From positions 1-46,685 of the forward strand of contig NZ_JAER01000034.1 of NCBI RefSeq assembly GCF_000519005.1: a stretch of DNA of 46,685 nt, read 5' to 3'. The translations under genes and the position numbers were made by a program. This DNA is from Nocardioides sp. J54. GTDB lineage: Bacteria; Actinomycetota; Actinomycetes; Propionibacteriales; Nocardioidaceae. Below, piece after piece: positions 24,820 to 33,087 of the stretch; position 1 is the first letter of the stretch; each line of letters opens with the position of its first letter. Below the pieces are notes generated by a model. The model was not told the origin of the DNA. It saw nothing but the letters and a program-made list of their open reading frames with translations, and made no database searches.

Positions 24820-25180
24820 ATGGAGTCCGCTCGGGTCCGTGGTTGCGCCGCCCAGGCAGGGCGCGAGCCCCGCCGGGGCTGGCAAGCCGATGCCAGTCGC
24901 AGGCGAAACGGCCCACGTAAGTCGACCCCCGGGTCGACGATCACGGTGCGGCTTAGTCGTAAGTCCTGCCTCGGACCGGACGTCAGATGCGTCCGGCTCC
25001 GGGAGAAGGCCGGTAGTGGCAACAAGCTGCGGAAGCCTCAGCAGGCGGGTGTGGGGACGAAGACCAGGTCGGCCGACCGGACTCCGAGGCAGGGCCCGGG
25101 ACACTTCTGCTCCCGTGGCCCTGCCGACCCCTCTCACGCGTCCCGTCCAGCAACGGCGGGAGACCCCATCACCGAATCCC
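24820..25180 (+). ncRNA. Long structured leader of hpf, probable raiA-motif RNA
   Basis: About 370 untranslated bases lie between the promoter and hpf. Strong helices are visible: 24921-24928 with 24931-24938 (GTCGACCC/GGGTCGAC), 24976-24982 with 24990-24996 (CCGGACG/CGTCCGG), and a long-range 11-bp helix joining 24965-24975 to 25083-25093. A second helix, GGCAGGGCC (25088-25096) with GGCCCTGCC (25117-25125), uses some of the same bases and excludes the long-range one. The raiA RNA motif is known upstream of raiA/hpf genes in Firmicutes and Actinobacteria and is large and complex. Position and structure fit, but I could not compare it with the consensus. Boundaries are approximate. Confidence 0.65.
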
Positions 25181-25194
25181 CTTGGAGGTAACTG

Positions 25195-25827
25195 ATGGAC
25201 GTTGTGGTCACCGGAAGGCACTGCGAGATCTCGGACCGGTTCCGGGCGCACGCCGCGGAGAAGCTCTCGAAGCTGGAGAAGCACGACCATCGGATCATCC
25301 GGGTGCACGTGGAGGTGGATTGTGAGCCGAACCCCCGCCAGCACCCCCAGGCCGTCCGCGTGGAGCTGACCGCCTTCTCCAAGGGCCCGGTGATCCGGGC
25401 CGAGGCCGCAGCCGACGACAAGATGGGTGCCCTCGACCTGGCCCTCGACAAGATGGCCTCGCAGATGCGCAAGGCCGCCGACCGCCGCCGCGTCCACCGC
25501 GGTCGCCGCACCCCGGTCTCGGTCGGCAAGGCGCTCTCCGACGTCCCGCTCGACATCGACGACACCACCGAGGACGAGGAGGACGTCGCCAAGGAGCGGA
25601 AGGTCGGACCGATCACGGTCACCGGCGACGGGCCGCTGGTGGTCCGCGAGAAGACCCACCCCGCCAGCCCGATGACCCTCGACCAGGCCCTCTACGAGAT
25701 GGAGCTCGTCGGCCACGACTTCTACCTGTTCGTCGACAAGGAGAGCGAGCGTCCCTCGGTCGTCTACCGCCGCAAGGGCTACGACTACGGCGTGATCTCC
25801 CTCGACGTGGACCACCAGGGAGGGTGA
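25195..25827 (+). CDS. hpf: Ribosome hibernation-promoting factor, long form
   Basis: The 210-residue protein binds the decoding centre of idle 30S subunits and drives 100S dimer formation. The N-terminal S30AE domain spans residues about 1-100 (MDVVVTGRHCEISDRFRAHAAEKLSKLEKHD). A charged linker follows, and the C-terminal dimerisation domain (PMTLDQALYEMELVGHDFYLFVDKES...VVYRRKGYDYGVI) occupies about 153-205, so this is the long form. GGAGG at 25184-25188 lies six bases before ATG 25195. It is preceded by a long structured leader. In other actinobacteria secA follows; here an orphan response regulator does. Confidence 0.94.
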   Translation: MDVVVTGRHCEISDRFRAHAAEKLSKLEKHDHRIIRVHVEVDCEPNPRQHPQAVRVELTAFSKGPVIRAEAAADDKMGALDLALDKMASQMRKAADRRRVHRGRRTPVSVGKALSDVPLDIDDTTEDEEDVAKERKVGPITVTGDGPLVVREKTHPASPMTLDQALYEMELVGHDFYLFVDKESERPSVVYRRKGYDYGVISLDVDHQGG

Positions 25828-25982
25828 GCCGAACGTGCGACGACGGCCGATCGGGCGGCTGAGCAGTCCGGGGCGTGCGGCGTGCCGGAACCGGTGCGCC
25901 GCGCGCTTCCGTCGGGGGCTCGTGCCATGATGCCTCCGTGGCGAGTGGGAATTCGCCGGCAGCGACAGGACCGGGACACCCT

Positions 25983-26642
25983 GTGAGCGAGCCGGTACGT
26001 GTGGTCGTTGTCGACGACCAGGAGCTGTTCAGGCGCGGCCTGACCATGCTCCTGGGCATCGAGCCCGGGATCGAGGTGGTCGGGGAGGCCAGCAACGGCG
26101 TCGACGGTGTCGCGCTCGTGGTCAGCTCCGCACCCGACGTGGTGCTCCTCGACGTGCGGATGCCGAAGCAGTCCGGCATCGAGGCGTGCGTGGCCATCAA
26201 GGAGGCCGTGCCGACCACCAAGATCATCATGCTCACGATGTCCGACGACGAGGCGGACCTCTACGAGGCGGTCAAGAGCGGCGCGTCCGGCTACCTGCTC
26301 AAGGACTCCTCCATCGAGGAGGTCGCCCAGGGCATCCGCGTCGTCGCCGACGGCCAGTCCCTGATCAGCCCCTCGATGGCGGCCAAGCTGATCGACGAGT
26401 TCAAGACGATGTCGAAGCCCGAGCGCACCGCCGGCCCGGCCCTCAAGCTCACCGAGCGTGAGCTCGAGGTGCTCCGCCTGGTCGCCAAGGGCCTGTCCAA
26501 CCGCGACGTCGCCGGCGAGCTCGCCATCAGCGAGAACACCGTGAAGAACCACGTCCGCAACATCCTCGAGAAGCTGCAGCTGCACTCGCGCATGGAGGCC
26601 GTCATGTACGCCGTCCGCGCGAAGCTAGTCGAGCTGGATTGA
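25983..26642 (+). CDS. LuxR/NarL-family response regulator
   Basis: The 219-residue protein has a receiver domain with D11/D12 and the phosphorylation site D57 in VVLLDVRMPKQSG, followed by MSDDE and KSGASGYLLKDSS segments. The LuxR-type helix-turn-helix is clear at about 150-215: LTERELEVLRLVAKGLSNRDVAGELAI and TVKNHVRNILEKL. No histidine kinase gene lies nearby, so its partner is unknown. The start is uncertain: GTG 25938 would add 15 residues and has an imperfect CATGAT box six bases upstream. The chosen GTG 25983 begins close to the conserved receiver fold. It follows hpf on the same strand by 155 bases. Confidence 0.86.
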   Translation: MSEPVRVVVVDDQELFRRGLTMLLGIEPGIEVVGEASNGVDGVALVVSSAPDVVLLDVRMPKQSGIEACVAIKEAVPTTKIIMLTMSDDEADLYEAVKSGASGYLLKDSSIEEVAQGIRVVADGQSLISPSMAAKLIDEFKTMSKPERTAGPALKLTERELEVLRLVAKGLSNRDVAGELAISENTVKNHVRNILEKLQLHSRMEAVMYAVRAKLVELD

Positions 26643-26674
26643 GGGAGCGCCCGCGGCTTGTCGGTGGACATCCC

Positions 26675-26680
26675 TAGCCT
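26675..26680 (+). promoter_or_regulatory. -10 box of a leaderless promoter (YcaQ/AlkX gene)
   Basis: TAGCCT ends six bases before GTG 26687. Confidence 0.45.
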
Positions 26681-26686
26681 GAGGGC

Positions 26687-27895
26687 GTGAGCACGACGCA
26701 GGTCCTCTCGCGGGCGCAGGCGCGGCGGGTCGCGCTGGCGGCGCAGGGCTTCCTCGACCCCGCCCACGCGGTGCCGACGCTGCGCACCTTCGACCGCACC
26801 CTGGCCCGCACGGGGGTGCTGCAGGTCGACAGCGTCAACGTGCTGCAGCGCGCCCACTTCATGCCGCTCTACTCGCGGATGGGGCCCTACGACGTCGACC
26901 TGCTGCGGCGGGCGGCGTCGGGCCGGCAGCGCCGGGTGGTGGAGTACTGGGCGCACGTGCAGGCCTTCATGCCGGTCGAGCTCTGGCCGGTGATGCGGCA
27001 CCGGATGGAGGACTACCGCGCCCGCCGCGGGAAGTGGTTCACCCTCGACGAGGACGACGAGCTGGAGCGGGCGCTCCTGGCGGAGATCGCCGACCGCGGC
27101 GCCAGCACCGCCCGCGAGCTCGACGACGGCCTGCCCCGCAGCAAGGACCAGTGGGGGTGGAACTGGTCGCGCACCCGCCGGGTGCTCGACTACCTGTTCA
27201 CCACCGGCGACCTGGCCATCACCGACCGCACCAGCCAGTTCGAGATCCGCTACGACCTGCCCGAGCGGGTGCTGCCCCGGCAGTACGTCGAGGCGCCGGC
27301 CGTGCCCGCGGCCGAGGCGCACGTCGAGCTGGTCCGGCGGGCGGCCCGCTCGCACGGGGTGGCGAGCGCGCAGTGCCTCGCCGACTACTACCGGCTGCGA
27401 CCGGCGGACGCCCGGGCCGCGGTCGAGGCGCTGGTCGACGCCGGCGAGCTCGAGCCCGTCCGCGTCGAGGGGTGGCACCGCCAGGCCTACCTCCACCGCG
27501 ACGCGCGCCTGCCGCGGCGGGTGCGGGCGAGGGCGCTGCTGAGCCCCTTCGACCCGGTGGTCTGGGAGCGGGCGCGGGCGGAGGCGCTCTTCGACTTCTC
27601 CTACCGCATCGAGATCTACGTGCCGGCCGCACGGCGGGTGCACGGCTACTACGTGCTGCCGTTCCTGCTCGGCGACCGGATCGTCGGCCGGGTCGACCTC
27701 AAGGCCGACCGGGCCACCTCGCGGTTGCTGGTGCAGTCGGCGTGGGCCGAGCAGCACGCCCCGTCCGAGACCGCCGCTGAGCTGGCGGTGGAGCTGGGCC
27801 GCCTGGCCGGCTGGCTGGGCCTGGCGGACGTGGTGGTGGCGCCGCGGGGAGACCTCGCCCCCGGCCTGGCGGACGAGGTCTCCCGGGTGGCGTGA
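26687..27895 (+). CDS. YcaQ/AlkX-like winged-helix DNA glycosylase
   Basis: The 402-residue protein belongs to the HTH_42 family, whose members unhook interstrand crosslinks and remove bulky N7-alkyl bases. The N-terminal signature reads SRAQARRVALAAQGFLDP, and the catalytic region GVLQVDSVNVLQRAHFMPLYSR carries Q46-V-D48. The QxD form marks the YcaQ/AlkX branch, whereas QxQ marks AlkZ-type enzymes from antibiotic clusters. Later LLSPFDPVVWERARAEALFDFSYRIEIY and GYYVLPFLLGDRIVGRVDLKADR are typical of the family. It is not beside a biosynthetic cluster, which supports a general repair role. It converges with fadD, 24 bp away. Confidence 0.88.
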   Translation: MSTTQVLSRAQARRVALAAQGFLDPAHAVPTLRTFDRTLARTGVLQVDSVNVLQRAHFMPLYSRMGPYDVDLLRRAASGRQRRVVEYWAHVQAFMPVELWPVMRHRMEDYRARRGKWFTLDEDDELERALLAEIADRGASTARELDDGLPRSKDQWGWNWSRTRRVLDYLFTTGDLAITDRTSQFEIRYDLPERVLPRQYVEAPAVPAAEAHVELVRRAARSHGVASAQCLADYYRLRPADARAAVEALVDAGELEPVRVEGWHRQAYLHRDARLPRRVRARALLSPFDPVVWERARAEALFDFSYRIEIYVPAARRVHGYYVLPFLLGDRIVGRVDLKADRATSRLLVQSAWAEQHAPSETAAELAVELGRLAGWLGLADVVVAPRGDLAPGLADEVSRVA

Positions 27896-27919
27896 GCGGT
27901 CAGCCCACGCGGGCACGGC

Positions 27920-29791
27920 TCACGCGTAGAGCCGCTCGAGCACGTCGGCGTACTTCGCGTGCACGACGCGCCGCTTGAGCTTCAGGGTCGGCGTCAGCTC
28001 CTCCGACTCCGCGGTCCACTCGACCGGCAGCAGCTCCCAGGCCTTGACCTGCTCGGGCCGCGACAGCCGCTCGTTGGCCGCGTCGACGGCCTGCTGGGCC
28101 ATGGCGAGGATCGCCGGGTGCTGGGCGAGCTCGGCCAGCGACGTGCCGGCCGGGATGCCGAGCTGCTGCGCGACGACCGGGGCGATCTCGGCGTCGAGGG
28201 TGAGCACCGCGACGACGTACGGCTTGCCCTCGCCGAAGACCAGGGCGTGGCCGACGACCGGGCTCTCCTTGAGGTAGTTCTCGATGTTGGAGGGCGCGAT
28301 GTTCTTGCCGGAGGAGGTGATGATCATCTCCTTCTTCCGGTCGACCACCTTGAGGAAGCCGTCCTCGTCGATCTCGCCGATGTCGCCGGTGTGCACCCAG
28401 CCGTCGGCGTCGATGAGCTGCGCGGTCGCGTCCTCCTGCTTGTAGTAGCCCTTCGAGGCGACCGGGCCGCGGGCGAGGATCTCGCCGTCCTCGGCGAGGG
28501 TGACCTCGATGCCGGGCAGCGCCTTGCCGACGGTGCCGAGACGGAACTGGTCGGGTCCGCACGCGGTGACGGCCGCACAGGTCTCGGTCATGCCGTAGAC
28601 GTCGTAGATGCGCATGCCCAGGCCCGCGAAGAACTTCGCGACCTCCAGCGGCATCGGGGCCGCGGCCGACGCCGCCCACTCGCAGCGGTCCAGGCCGAGC
28701 AGCGCGCGCAGGAAGGACAGCAGCCCGGCGTCGGCCGCCTGGTAGCGGGCCTCGAGCTCGGGGGTGACCGTGCCGCCCTGCTGGAGCGCCTCGACGTACT
28801 CCAGCCCGATGGCGAGCGCGCCCTCGACCTGCGCCTTCTTCTCCGGGTCGGTCTCTGCGGCGAGCTTGGCCGAGACGCCGGTCTTGATCTTCTCCCACAC
28901 CCGCGGGACGCCGAAGAAGCGCGTCGGGTGCACCTCGCCCAGGGCGCCCAGCAGCAGCGCCGGGTCGGAGATCAGGTGCACGTGCGCGCCGTACGACTGC
29001 GGGATGTACATGCCCAGCGTGCGCTCGGCGATGTGCGCGAACGGCAGGTAGGAGATGAAGTCGTTGTGCTGGGTCGGGGCGGCGACCTCGAGCGAGCAGG
29101 CGCACTCGTAGAGCACGGCGTGGTGGGTGAGCACGACGCCCTTCGGGTTCCCCGTCGTGCCCGAGGTGTAGAGGATCGTCAGCGGGTCGTCCGGCGAGAT
29201 CTGGTCGATCCGCTGCTGCAGGGCGTCCGCGTTCGCGGCGCGCCACGCGGCGCCCTCGGCGACGAAGTCGTCCCAGGTCGTGAACCGGTCGTCACCGGCC
29301 GGCGCCTCGGCGTCGATGACGACGACGCGGCGCATTGAGGAGCTCTCGGCGAGCGCCTTCTCCCACCGTGCGACGTGGTCGGCGGACTCGAGGACGGCCA
29401 CCGCCGGCTCGGCGTGCCCGGCGACGTAGGAGACCTGCTCGGGGGAGAGGGTGTTGTAGACCGACATCGACACGGCCCCGGCGTGCACGGCGCCGAGGTC
29501 GGCGATGACGTGCTCGATCCGGTTGCTGGCCATCAGCGCCACCCGGTCGCCCGGCGCGACGCCGGCAGCGGCCAGCGCACCGGCCACGTCGAGGGCACGC
29601 TCGCCCAGCTCGTTCCAGCTGACGGTGCGCCAGCCGGGTGCGTAGCCGCCGGACAGGTCGATGCCGACCTTGTCCGAGTACGCCGGGGCGTCGCCCTCCG
29701 CGGCGACGGTCCGGGCGAAGGCGACCGGCAGGGTGAGGCCGGCGATCCGCTCCTCGATGGCGGCGCGCTGGGCCAGGGTGTCGGTGCTCAT
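27920..29791 (-). CDS. fadD: Long-chain acyl-CoA synthetase (FadD15-like)
   Basis: The 623-residue adenylating enzyme activates a fatty or steroid carboxylic acid to its CoA thioester. The P-loop YTSGTTGNPKGV lies at about residues 205-218. YGMTET, the hinge region GWVHTGDIGEIDEDGFLKVVDRKKEMIITSSGKNIAPSNIE, and the C-terminal catalytic lysine region LTPTLKLKRR follow. The in-frame extension to 29866 is rejected because GAGAGGA lies shortly before ATG 29791. The gene is 46 bases after the last mce gene on the same strand with no terminator between, so it is probably co-transcribed and acts on imported lipid. Confidence 0.9.
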   Translation of the reverse strand: MSTDTLAQRAAIEERIAGLTLPVAFARTVAAEGDAPAYSDKVGIDLSGGYAPGWRTVSWNELGERALDVAGALAAAGVAPGDRVALMASNRIEHVIADLGAVHAGAVSMSVYNTLSPEQVSYVAGHAEPAVAVLESADHVARWEKALAESSSMRRVVVIDAEAPAGDDRFTTWDDFVAEGAAWRAANADALQQRIDQISPDDPLTILYTSGTTGNPKGVVLTHHAVLYECACSLEVAAPTQHNDFISYLPFAHIAERTLGMYIPQSYGAHVHLISDPALLLGALGEVHPTRFFGVPRVWEKIKTGVSAKLAAETDPEKKAQVEGALAIGLEYVEALQQGGTVTPELEARYQAADAGLLSFLRALLGLDRCEWAASAAAPMPLEVAKFFAGLGMRIYDVYGMTETCAAVTACGPDQFRLGTVGKALPGIEVTLAEDGEILARGPVASKGYYKQEDATAQLIDADGWVHTGDIGEIDEDGFLKVVDRKKEMIITSSGKNIAPSNIENYLKESPVVGHALVFGEGKPYVVAVLTLDAEIAPVVAQQLGIPAGTSLAELAQHPAILAMAQQAVDAANERLSRPEQVKAWELLPVEWTAESEELTPTLKLKRRVVHAKYADVLERLYA

Positions 29792-29837
29792 CGTGTCTTC
29801 CTCTCGGGATGGGGGTGGTGCGGTGAGGTCGTGGGCG

Positions 29838-30968
29838 TCACTGCCGGGGGACGGTGGCCGAGCCACGCCCCTGGGTGCCGTCCGGCGGGTCGGTGCAACG
29901 GACGTGGGTCTGCGGCTTCCGCTTCGTGACGTCCTGGATGTCGCGCTGGACCGAGCGGTCGTAGACGCAGTTCTTCAGCACGCGGGGCACGAGCAGGACG
30001 CGTCCGCTGCCGCCGCGGGTGCTGCCGGCCATCACGTCGGCCTGGAGCGGCACCCAGTCCAGCCAGTGCTGGAGCCCGCGCAGGTGCCGGGCAGCCATCT
30101 CGGTGAGCGGCACGCCGGAGCGCAGGAGGCGGCGCACGTCGGGCGACGCGTCGCGCCACCAGCGCTCGAGGCGGGGGAGCAGGTCCAGCGAGGTGACGAC
30201 GGTACGACGCACGTCGGGTGCCGCCTCGGCCAGCGACGCGGCGATCAGCTCGAGGTTCGCGGCCATCGCGCGGATCCGCGGCCCGAGGTCGGCGACGGTG
30301 CGCAGCGGCCGCTCGGCGCGCCGGGCGAGGCGGGTCAGGTCCGGCTCCAGGCGGCGCAGCATCGCGAACGCGGTCTCCATCTCCACCGCGAGCGCGCGCA
30401 GGTCGACGTCCTCCGCGCCGTTGCCGAAGATCGCCTCGGTCTCGGCGGCGATGGTGCGGATGTCGGCCACGTCGAGGTGGGACATCAGGCCCTGGGCGTG
30501 GGCCAGCACGTCCGGGACGCTGACCGGCACGGCGACCGAGGAGACCGGGACCGTGGCGCCGTCGGCGAGCCAGGGCCCGCCGGCGCTGCGCGGGCGGACG
30601 TCGAGGTACTGCTCGCCCACCGCGGACAGGTTGCGCACCTCCACCGCGCTGTCGACGGGGATCTCGACGTGCGACTCGATCTCCAGCTCGGCGACGGCGC
30701 CGACGCCCTCGTCGGCGCTGAGCCGCACGTCGGTGACCTCGCCGATCCGCTGGCCGCGGTAGGTGACGACCGACCCCTCGTGCAGCCCGGCGGCCTGCGG
30801 CAGCTGCACGGAGAGGTGGTAGGGGTTGCGGAACAGCGAGCCGCCGACGACGGTGTCGGCGACGTAGAGGACGCCGGCGACGAGGATCACCAGGATCAGC
30901 ACCTGCGCGGTGTGCACGCGGCGACGCCATCGCCGGGCGGTGCTCGCGAGCTCGTCGGAGGGGTTCAC
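29838..30968 (-). CDS. mceF: Mce family protein, position F
   Basis: The 376-residue protein is the sixth Mce subunit. A membrane helix lies at about residues 20-42, and the MCE domain follows (NPYHLSVQLPQAAGLHEGSVVTYRGQRIGEVTDV). A helical region of about 200 residues comes next, as in subunits that form the periplasmic lipid tunnel. The C terminus is basic and carries two cysteines (NCVYDRS and VRCTDPP). GTG 30968 overlaps the upstream stop (GTGA). It is the last mce gene before fadD. Confidence 0.87.
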   Translation of the reverse strand: MNPSDELASTARRWRRRVHTAQVLILVILVAGVLYVADTVVGGSLFRNPYHLSVQLPQAAGLHEGSVVTYRGQRIGEVTDVRLSADEGVGAVAELEIESHVEIPVDSAVEVRNLSAVGEQYLDVRPRSAGGPWLADGATVPVSSVAVPVSVPDVLAHAQGLMSHLDVADIRTIAAETEAIFGNGAEDVDLRALAVEMETAFAMLRRLEPDLTRLARRAERPLRTVADLGPRIRAMAANLELIAASLAEAAPDVRRTVVTSLDLLPRLERWWRDASPDVRRLLRSGVPLTEMAARHLRGLQHWLDWVPLQADVMAGSTRGGSGRVLLVPRVLKNCVYDRSVQRDIQDVTKRKPQTHVRCTDPPDGTQGRGSATVPRQ

Positions 30969-31960
30969 CGGTGCGCACCCCCCGTCGCGGCGAGCGCCTC
31001 GAGGTCGAGGAGGACGGTGAGGTCGAAGTTCACGAAGTCGCCGGGGGACGCGACGTCACTGCCCCCGGCGAAGGCGATCAGCCCGCGCATCACGCCGTCG
31101 ATGTCGCGTCGTCCGGCCAGCAGGGTCCGCAGGACCGGTTCCATGTCGCGCAGCTGCGCCAGCAGGTCGCTGCGGACGGCGTTCGTCAGCGGGGTGGCGA
31201 CCACGTCGAACTGGTTGAGGGACTCCATGGCCGCGACCAGGTCGGCACGCTGGCGGTCGAAGGAGGTGACGAGGTCGGTGAGGTCGGTGAGGGAGCGGGT
31301 CACCTCGGGCAGGTCGCCGGCCAGCCGCGTGGTGAGCCGGTCCAGCGCCCTGGTCAGCCGGTCGATGCGGGGGAGCTCGCCGTCGAGGTCGGTGACCGCG
31401 GTGTCGAGCCGCGACAGCAGCCGCCGCACGTCACCGGCGTTGCCGGTCAGGGCGGTGTTGAGCTCGGTGATGATCGTGGAGATGTCGGAGAAGCTGCCGC
31501 CGGTGACGACGGTCGACAGTGCGGAGAGCAGGTCGGTGACGTCGGGCGCCGACCCGGTGGCGGCCGCGGGCAGCGTGGCGCCCGCGGCGAGCACGTCGCC
31601 GCCGGTGCCGGGGAAGAGCTGGACGAAGGCGGTGCCCATCGGCGAGGTGAGTCGGATCTCCGCCCGGGAGGTGTCGCGGAGCTCGACCGACGTGGACAGC
31701 GCGAGCTCGACCTCGGCGACGTACTCGCCCGCCTCGACGGCGGTGACCTGGCCGACGGTGGCCCCGTCGAGCTTGACCGGGGCGTCCACCGGCAGGTTGA
31801 GGGCGTCCTCGAACTCGACGGTGAGCTCGTAGGTCGGGCCGTCGACCAGCGACGGCAGCGGCACGTCCTCCAGCTCGAGGCCGCAACCGGCCGCGCCGGC
31901 ACCGACCCCGATCAGGACCGTCGCGGCGACGAGGGCGCGCCGCACGCCGTACCGACTCAC
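30965..31960 (-). CDS. mceE: Mce family lipoprotein, position E
   Basis: The 331-residue protein is the lipoprotein subunit. Its signal peptide ends at C26 in GAGAAGC, and the MCE domain begins GPTYELTVEFEDALNLPVDAPVKLDGATVGQVTAV. Lipid anchoring at the fifth position is usual in actinobacterial Mce systems (LprN-like). The in-frame extension to 32047 lies over the upstream gene; GTG 31960 overlaps that gene's stop by four bases, which fixes the start. Confidence 0.88.
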   Translation of the reverse strand: MSRYGVRRALVAATVLIGVGAGAAGCGLELEDVPLPSLVDGPTYELTVEFEDALNLPVDAPVKLDGATVGQVTAVEAGEYVAEVELALSTSVELRDTSRAEIRLTSPMGTAFVQLFPGTGGDVLAAGATLPAAATGSAPDVTDLLSALSTVVTGGSFSDISTIITELNTALTGNAGDVRRLLSRLDTAVTDLDGELPRIDRLTRALDRLTTRLAGDLPEVTRSLTDLTDLVTSFDRQRADLVAAMESLNQFDVVATPLTNAVRSDLLAQLRDMEPVLRTLLAGRRDIDGVMRGLIAFAGGSDVASPGDFVNFDLTVLLDLEALAATGGAHR

Positions 31961-33087
31961 GGGATGCCTCCCGGCAGGCCGTCGTAGATGCCGTCGAGGA
32001 GCGGGTCGAGCAGGCCGCGGCCGTCGGTGGTGAAGAGCAGGCCGCACATGTCGGTGCCGAGCTCGCCGGCCATGGCCGCGAAGACGTTGCAGGTGTGGCT
32101 GCGGAAGGCGGCCGAGAAGGGGCCGGCGCTGAACGCGAACTGCACCCGCAGCCGGCCGAGGTCCCAGTCGTAGGCGCGGGCGAAGTTCTCCGCCATCGTG
32201 GGCATCACGTCGAAGGCCTCGGCGAGGGAGTCCTGGTGCTCGCGCACGGTCCCGACGACGTCGGCGAGCCCGGCGAGGTCGTCGCCGAGCACCTCGGCGT
32301 TCTCCGTCAGGATGGTGTTGGTGAGGCGGGTCAGCTCGTCGAGGGCGTCGAGCGTGGCGACCAGCTCCTCGCGCTGGTCGGCCAGCACCGCGGTGGTGTC
32401 GGCCGTCGCCGTGGTGAAGTCGCGGATCCTCTTGTCGCGGCGGCCGAGCGTGGTGACGAGCTCGACGAGGTTCTCCGACACCGCGGTCAGGTCGGCCTCC
32501 TTGGCGTTGACGACCTCGAGGGCGTCGCGGCTCTCGGCGAGGGCGCGGCGCAGGTGCGCGCCGTTGCCCTCGAGCGCCGCGGCCGTCGTGGAGAGCATCT
32601 CGCCGAGACCGGCTCCGCCCTTGCCGTCGAGCCCGGCGTCGAGCGCCAGCACGAGGTCGTCGATCGCCTTCGCGACCTCGTCGACCGTCGCGGGGGACCG
32701 GGTGTGGGCGGCGTCGATGTGGGCGCCCGACGCGAGTGTCGGGCCGCCGTCCCAGGCGGGGCCGATCTCGATGAACCGGTCGGTGACCAGCGAGCCCTGC
32801 AGGATCTCCGCCCCGGCGTCCTCCGGCACGCGGGTGCGCGGGTCGAGGTGCATGACGACGCGCATCGTGGTGCCGCGAGGCTCGACCTCGACGATCTCAC
32901 CGACCTCGACCCCGAGGTAGGTGACGTCGTTCCCGACGTACACGCCGGTGGTGTCGGCGAAGTCGGCGGTGACCCGCAGTGCCTCCGGGTCGTCGCCGCC
33001 GAGCCAGCCGACCAGCCGCGCGCCGGACACGGCGAGGGCCAGGACGAGCGCGCCAGCGAGGACGCCGAGGACGGTGCGCCGGCTCAT
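31957..33087 (-). CDS. mceD: Mce family protein, position D
   Basis: The 376-residue subunit has a membrane helix at about residues 5-28 and an MCE domain (LRVTADFADTTGVYVGNDVTYLGVEVGEIVEVEPRG). Long amphipathic helices follow, then a C-terminal segment with two cysteines (HTCNVFAAMAGELGTDMCGLL) that could form a disulfide outside the membrane. ATG 33087 overlaps the upstream stop (ATGA), so the longer open frame is discarded. Confidence 0.88.
   Translation of the reverse strand: MSRRTVLGVLAGALVLALAVSGARLVGWLGGDDPEALRVTADFADTTGVYVGNDVTYLGVEVGEIVEVEPRGTTMRVVMHLDPRTRVPEDAGAEILQGSLVTDRFIEIGPAWDGGPTLASGAHIDAAHTRSPATVDEVAKAIDDLVLALDAGLDGKGGAGLGEMLSTTAAALEGNGAHLRRALAESRDALEVVNAKEADLTAVSENLVELVTTLGRRDKRIRDFTTATADTTAVLADQREELVATLDALDELTRLTNTILTENAEVLGDDLAGLADVVGTVREHQDSLAEAFDVMPTMAENFARAYDWDLGRLRVQFAFSAGPFSAAFRSHTCNVFAAMAGELGTDMCGLLFTTDGRGLLDPLLDGIYDGLPGGIP

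Noticed and set aside
24820..25191. A 123-codon frame before hpf, with ATG at leaderless distance from TAACGT.
   Set aside because: Codon use is unlike the neighbours, another open frame overlaps it, and the DNA shows strong self-complementarity. A leader RNA explains it better, although a short leader peptide cannot be excluded.
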